Assembly: GCA_025642075.2 (NCBI GenBank)
Contig: JAODUO010000120.1
Coordinates: forward strand, 246,001-310,000
DNA from: Ridgeia piscesae
Lineage: Eukaryota > Annelida > Polychaeta > Sabellida > Siboglinidae
Direction of reading: 5' to 3'
DNA: 64,000 nt
This document shows positions 58,961 to 64,000 of the stretch, one piece after another; position 1 is the stretch's first letter; each line of letters opens with the position of its first letter. A model generated the notes under the pieces. The model ran no database searches and was not told where the DNA came from. It was given only the letters and a program-made list of their open reading frames with translations. The position numbers and the translations under genes were made by a program.

Positions 58961-59850
58961 TCGACATGCAGATATCAGTTGGGAGTCAAAGAAGATAAGG
59001 TGGAAGACGTAAAGACTCTTACACTCTCACAATACCTTTAATCTGCTTGACAACAACTTACTACTCATCAAATTTAAACATAATATGCCATGTGAAATAA
59101 AACGCTGTATTATTTTGTAACAAATGCTCGTTAATATAGTCGAATACGTTTAATTGTGATGCATATTTGCAATAGATTTTAATGTATTTTTTATCGAAGA
59201 ATAAACTACAACCGCTCACTGGGCGCGGTTAGCTAATGATATTTTGTTAGACGCCAATACGACACTTGAACTTGGCTTACAATCTGGCGTTACAGTCGCA
59301 TATCGTACGGAACTTTCTGCTCTATCTAGTTGAGCTTCATATCACGTGAAGGTATTGACCGACAACTTGTATTCATTAGTAATAAATTATACATATACTT
59401 TGGAACGTAATATTTGCGTGTACTTCTTTAACACATATTACATCCAAATAATAATACCACACTAGTTTAACGGGGCAATGGTACGAGAAAAACATTACAT
59501 TAACAACAGAAAACCTCTGTGCTGCATTCGAATCACTTCTTGTCCGCGGCGGCTACATTTTCCCAACCCCCACTTGGCTGGTAGAATAATTTACAAGTCG
59601 GAGATCTGGGAACTCGTGAACGTTCACCGAGTCGTGTTTACTATACAACCTTGGAAAGCGACCACGCAATATTGCTTTACACCCATCCGCTGGGTATTAC
59701 ACATTGCCGTCCCCTAGGGAATGTCTCACCCGTGTCGTGATGTGGTCCCCAGGTGGCGCCACGTTTGTTCAATGTTGATGTTCAGATGCATCACGATTTC
59801 ATTGAGCGGAGACCAAATGTCAGACTGAAAGGACTGAATACAGACGGAGG
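58961..59850. other. No recognised gene
   Basis: A frame at 59478-59717 has no recognised domain. Confidence 0.35.
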
Positions 59851-59865
59851 CAAGTAACAGAGAAA

Positions 59866-60032
59866 TGTCCACGACAGTGTCAAGTGAGAGAGAAATGTCC
59901 ACGACTCTCTCAAGTGAGAGAGAAATGTCCACGACTCTCTCAAGTGAGAGAGAAATGTCCACGACAGTCTCAAGTGAGAGAAATGTTCACGACAGTCTCA
60001 AGTGACAGCGAAATGTCCACGACAGTCTCAAG
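59866..60032. repeat. 28-bp minisatellite, about six copies
   Basis: The unit is CAAGTGAGAGAGAAATGTCC plus ACGACTCT (28 bp), with ACGACAGT variants and shortened units. The last two copies have lost bases. Confidence 0.9.
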
Positions 60033-60074
60033 CAGGCTCACTCCATCTAAGCATAATGGTGGGAAGTGAGAGAA

Positions 60075-60215
60075 TGGAAGATATGGGAGCAGGGGAGAAG
60101 TAAAGAAAAAGAAAGAAAGAGAGAGAAAGAGTGACAGATATGAGGAAGATAGGAGTAGAATATGCACATTGGGGAGGTGATGAGAGGAGAGAGAGGGAGA
60201 GAAAGAAGGAGTTGG
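60075..60215. repeat. Purine-rich (GA) tract
   Basis: The plus strand is strongly A/G-biased (GAGAGAGAAAGA, AAGAAAGAAAGA). Such mirror-like purine runs can form triplexes. It links the minisatellite to the CA array. Confidence 0.7.
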
Positions 60216-60249
60216 AGAGCATCAACATGCATGCGTTCACTCCTAACAC

Positions 60250-60366
60250 GCAAACACACACACAAATCCACCCATCCAACCACCCACCCACCCACCCACG
60301 CACTCACACACACATACACACACATATACACACAAATGTACACACAAATACGACACACACACACAC

Positions 60367-60415
<49 letters not shown>

Positions 60416-60642
60416 GCACACACGCACGCACACACACGCACACACACACACGCACACACACGCACACACACGCACACACAAATACAAATACAAATACAAA
60501 TACAAATACAAATACAAATACAAATACAAATACAAATACAAACACAAACTACAAACACAAACACAAACACAAACACAAACACAAACACAAACACAAACAC
60601 AAACACAAACACAAACACAAACACAAATACAAATACAAATAA
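60250..60642. repeat. CA-rich tract with (AAATAC)n and (AAACAC)n
   Basis: CA and CACG repeats to about 60478, then (AAATAC)n at 60479-60541, then (AAACAC)n to about 60630. The hexamer changes by one base between blocks. Confidence 0.95.
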
Positions 60643-60689
60643 AAAAACACACACATTTATATAATGCTTGGTCTGAAACCTTATAGATC

Positions 60690-61105
60690 TACACAGCAAA
60701 ATATACTGATTTGCCGTGAATAGCAGTTATGCAATGATCCTATAAAGGCTGGATGCAGGAAGACGGACGTGGACACGTAGTGTCGACCTGGCTGGTTTCC
60801 GGTACGAGACAGCGAGGTGAAATGGAAAACTCGCTTGTGCATATCTGTCATGTTGGACACAATGTCAGAACTAACATCCCAGCTGCGCGTGTCATCGAAC
60901 GTAAACATCTATTACGGAGCGCTTGAAGTCATTGGACCAGGATTCCATAAGATACTCTTCTGAGTTGTCGAGTCCAGTATAAAAGGCACTAACACGTTCA
61001 TTGACTGCTGTGCGAGTGCAAATTGATGAACTGACACTATTGAATAAAATGCAACGTTGTGTATTATAGTTTAACCTAGAAGAACACAGGAATACATTCA
61101 CGTTT
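60690..61105 (-). other. Unclassified minus-strand frames
   Basis: Two adjacent frames, 61101-60892 and 60908-60690, overlap by a few bases in different phase. The first has an acceptor-like TTCTTCTAG at about 61077 and reads 'LNYNTQRCILFNSVSSSI', 'EEYLMESWSNDFKRSVIDVY'. The second reads 'SSDIVSNMTDMHKRVFHFTS'. Composition is protein-like. This could be a frameshifted pseudogene or alternative exons upstream or downstream of the MAM gene. No domain was recognised. Confidence 0.25.
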
Positions 61106-62520
61106 AGTTATCTCTTTCCACCAACATTCATGATTACTTGTTTATATGTTAAAATGTATTTATAATAAAGGATTGTGTAATTATGATGTTCTGTGTTTGT
61201 AAATAAGTCGTTTTCTTACTTATTTACTTACTTACTTACGTCCATTGTATGTCACGCTATGTACATTTCTGTCTTATTGTCACCCATAGGTTTCTTACCC
61301 GAACAACGCCACTCAACATTAATTTATTGTTCAATATATCCAACGTTAATTGCCATGCCCATCACGTTACCACGTGCATAATAATGTGTTGGTCAAACAA
61401 TCAAAAATGGACGCGGAACACGTGGAAGTTACTCACTTTCCGATCCATGAAATTTAGGCCGTAACTTGTTTCTTCTGACAACTGTATGCAATGAAGTATC
61501 TGATCTGATGTCATGCAGCTATGGTAATGCAAATGACGAAAATAATAATGACAAAAATGAAAAAACCAAAGCGTGACTAACAAATATTTACAGCATAGGG
61601 GTCCACTCCATATGATTTTGCTCTATGGAATATTATTTTTTTAATAATGCAAAGACAGGAACTTCAACAAACGTAGTTTCAGTAAAATATTAACTGGAAT
61701 GTACACCCGTTCCACGTGTCCGGCATTCAGGTATCGATGGTTTGACAAACATTTTGCTATGCAACGAATCACATGTTGTAGTATATGTCAATTATTTACA
61801 ACAAATATACAATTCCCTGCAGGTGCCCAATCAAATAAAACAGCTTTGCACACGTAACATGTTGCCTTAAATATAGTCATGTATGTGACGCACGGGTTGT
61901 GAAGAGTAGGAATGATGCGAAGATAATGGGATTGTCAGAGACTTGTGTGGCTATATACAACATTATAGTGGTTAGGAAATACTTCCTTCTCTTGGCATTG
62001 TTTCACTCTGCAGCTTCACTTCCGGTCCTGCTTATGTTGCTACATCCATCACCAGTCCCCTACACTGTGTCACGTCGCAAATTATTTCTTTTTAAAACTG
62101 TTGCGTCACGTCACCGTTGATCATGTGATACATAGATATACTAAACACTGGTATGGCGTATGTTTTCACATAATCCACTGCGAAACTGAAGCCGTCCTTT
62201 GTGCTTGTCTCCAACAAATCGAGTTGTTCTCTTTGTTTGCGCTGCATATCACCTGCGAATTGCTGATGAACGTTCTCAAATAAAACGACACGTGTACAGT
62301 GGTTCACTCAGTGCTGTTAATTCACATGCAATATTGTTATTCTGAGCTGTTGTCGCGTCATAAACGGCGGCCTGCTATCCACAACGGTACAACATCATGC
62401 GGAACCAACAGGAAAGAACCTTAGTCAAGAAAGCGTGAGGCTAGTTGGAAAACTAGAGCTATGGGAAATCTTCAGAAAATACTCCCATCGCATTCTAGAT
62501 TTGTGTGTCTTAAGAAGAAC
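61106..62520. other. No recognised gene
   Basis: A short CTTA repeat lies near 61215-61240. Open frames at 61899-62120 and 62092-62307 (minus) lack recognisable domains. Confidence 0.35.
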
Positions 62521-62526
62521 GACTTC

Positions 62527-62615
62527 TTATGTGCCAAAATCCTCGAAGATCAAGCTCACTGGTGCGACAAAACCAAGGGATTAAACAATGGTGTGGTCAA
62601 GCTGCATTTAATACC
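62527..62615. mobile_element. Dispersed repeat ('gcgcc' family), short copy
   Basis: TTATGTGCCAAAATCCTCGA, then 'AGATCAAGCTCACTGGTGCG', 'ACAAAACCAAGGGATTAAAC' parallels the start of the copy at 46648. Only the first 90 bp or so remain. Confidence 0.6.
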
Positions 62616-62619
62616 AACA

Positions 62620-63060
62620 AATAAGAATATTTCGAGGGCACAAAGGTGTTGAGTTTATGTATTTATTAGTCAGATTAAGCAATACCTCGTACCAGTCGTA
62701 TCAATGTTGGATTACCCGTCTAGGCATCGTTCTTTCTCAATCCGGATGGAATCTATGGCGATGTCCGACAGGAAGTCTTCTCCTATGGTGGCGTTCCAAC
62801 CGATCTACAATTACATCTGTATTTTGAAGAGCATCAAAGTATATTTCGGATTTGACTCGTTTAACAGTCGGCTTTCTATCCTTCTCGATTTTTGGTATCT
62901 AGATAATAATGGGCATCAGACATTTTAATTACTTTGTGTGTGCACATATGCCTTTGCGTGTGTGCATCTCTGACCATAGGTAGGTTGACTAACATTTTAA
63001 TTAGGCATATATTTGCAGTAAATATGCTAGAAAACCTATGCAGTATTTAAAACAAACTAT
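62620..63060. other. No recognised gene
   Basis: A frame at 62704-62928 shows no certain domain. Confidence 0.3.
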
Positions 63061-63069
63061 CTTACTTAC

Positions 63070-63326
63070 ACATTGTTTTCAGATAATAAAGTACTGTCAT
63101 TGTTATACTCGCCTTCTCTTCAGTTCTGGAAAGTTCCACGTTCACGGATACCCTGAACCACGCATTTCCCTGCTTTCCCGACATCGACCAGATGTCGGTG
63201 TGGGTTAACGAAGAATCGTTCCCTGTTTGTCGGTACATCCTCAGCTCTCCCATGTCGTTACCATACATATGGTAGTAAAATCGGACGCACACCGCGCCGA
63301 CGTAATTCAGTTGAGGCGTCGTGATT
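63070..63326 (-). CDS. Exon with part of a MAM domain
   Basis: Read on the minus strand, the acceptor is 'TTCTTTGCAG' just above 63326 and the donor is GTAAGTAAG at 63069-63061. The exon encodes TPQLNYVGAVCVRFYYHMYG, then 'DMGELRMYRQTG' and 'WSMSGKQGNAWFRVSVNVEL'. The run 'C-V-R-F-x-Y-H-M-Y-G-x-x-M-G-x-L-x-(V/M)-Y', followed by 'W-S-x-S-G-x-Q-G-x-x-W-x-x-x-x-V', is the conserved centre of MAM domains, extracellular adhesion modules of about 160 residues in receptors, proteases and phosphatases. The first and last parts of the domain must lie on other exons, which I did not find. The host protein is unknown. Confidence 0.8.
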
Positions 63327-64000
63327 CTGCAAAGAAATGAACGACACTTCCGTAGCGAGGTTGATGTACAAGTTCGAGTTAAGACTGCGGGCTCACAAAA
63401 ACTCCAATGGCATTCTACGTTTAAGACATCAGATCGCATCACTAGGTCAAGCTTCTCAAAGCATCAACAGAAACACGTATTGAGACATCGAGCAACATGC
63501 GGTTTAGTCAACATTCACGACAACGCCTTTCCCAGTTGCCAAAAATGGCAAAATTTCGCAATGTCGTATAAAGCGAAAGGAAACACTGATCGATTGTTTC
63601 ACAATACACTCTTCAACATAAGGTATTTACATATTTTTTACAGTGTAAATCATAACCTTGCCGTTGATTTGCATGGTACCGTATCACCAGGTAGGGAGAG
63701 TTGCCTTCAGAAACAAATTATGAACATAATATCTGTATAGAGCGTATGTCCACCACTTCATTTAACACGGAAACTAAAGGCGACTATATTTGCCGACTTC
63801 TGGTAAGACATCATATACATATGCCACTGATGCAACTGTATTAATCGGCCAGGTGGGTTGTTCGGTGTAAAACATCCATGCTATTAGTAAATATATACTA
63901 CGATACAAACTATCTGATCTGCCATATTTGAGTTATTGCCCACTTGGGTACATAATCAACAATGCAATGTTCATTTCTTGTTTATCAACGGTCATTTGTA
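63327..64000. other. No recognised gene
   Basis: A plus-strand frame (63321-63740) overlaps the MAM exon start in antisense and shows no domain. The remainder is probably intron of the MAM gene. Confidence 0.4.

Noticed and set aside
62704..62928. Retroviral-type protease fragment on the minus strand
   Set aside because: A few residues loosely recalled a protease flank, but the D(T/S)G motif is absent and no neighbouring retroelement domain was found.
63321..63740. 139-codon plus-strand ORF
   Set aside because: Its start is antisense to the MAM exon acceptor region and the remainder shows no domain; probably a chance frame.

Overview
This window is animal nuclear DNA, most likely from an aquatic invertebrate. 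The signs are coding exons of 100-180 bp with GT/AG borders, long introns, remains of at least five non-LTR retrotransposon lineages, a Penelope-like element, a Ty3/Gypsy element, hAT-like and foldback DNA elements, and very long simple repeats. The sequence is AT-rich by eye. The species cannot be named from the sequence. A spiralian or other marine invertebrate is only an impression from the repeat families.

Host genes. Five plus-strand exons lie between 7.6 and 23.6 kb. Each is open, has splice-like borders, and joins the next in a compatible codon phase. A second phase-compatible run of three exons lies at 40.1-44.6 kb. A terminal exon at 53.04-53.41 kb encodes one transmembrane helix and a Lys/Ser-rich tail, with an ATTAAA signal downstream. 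I read these as parts of one or two plus-strand genes for a single-pass membrane protein whose introns are filled with transposons. At least one exon is missing in each of the two gaps. A HAP2/GCS1-like gamete-fusion protein is a weak, testable guess. On the minus strand near 63.1-63.3 kb there is one good exon with part of a MAM domain.

Layout. 0-7.5 kb: LINE ORF1 debris, a DNA-transposon end, a ~335-bp tandem repeat, TA arrays. 7.6-24 kb: host exons 1-5, with two LINE fragments, a 3.5-kb inverted-repeat element (9.46-13.0 kb), a long decayed CR1-like LINE (13.4-16.3 kb), a near-palindromic foldback element (18.6-19.15 kb) and a local duplication. 24.8-28.4 kb: a minus-strand RTE-like LINE split by a non-autonomous hAT-like element with an 8-bp target duplication and a huge GAGTAC array. 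29.8-37.2 kb: a second CR1-like copy, an 830-bp TG tract, a Penelope-like fragment, a CA-rich tract and another LINE. 37.2-40.0 kb: a minus-strand Gypsy relic with at least three internal losses. 40.1-44.6 kb: exons 6-8, interrupted by TA arrays and a 2.5-kb pentanucleotide array whose unit changes stepwise. 44.7-49.6 kb: a 4.9-kb element with long inverted ends around a decayed ORF, followed by an 860-bp CCGT array. 51.2-53.8 kb: LINE debris and the terminal exon. 55.9-60.7 kb: TG/CA/TA tracts and two minisatellites. 61-64 kb: mostly unclassified, plus the MAM exon.

Most long open frames here are translations of simple repeats and are not genes. No rRNA, intact tRNA or CRISPR was seen.
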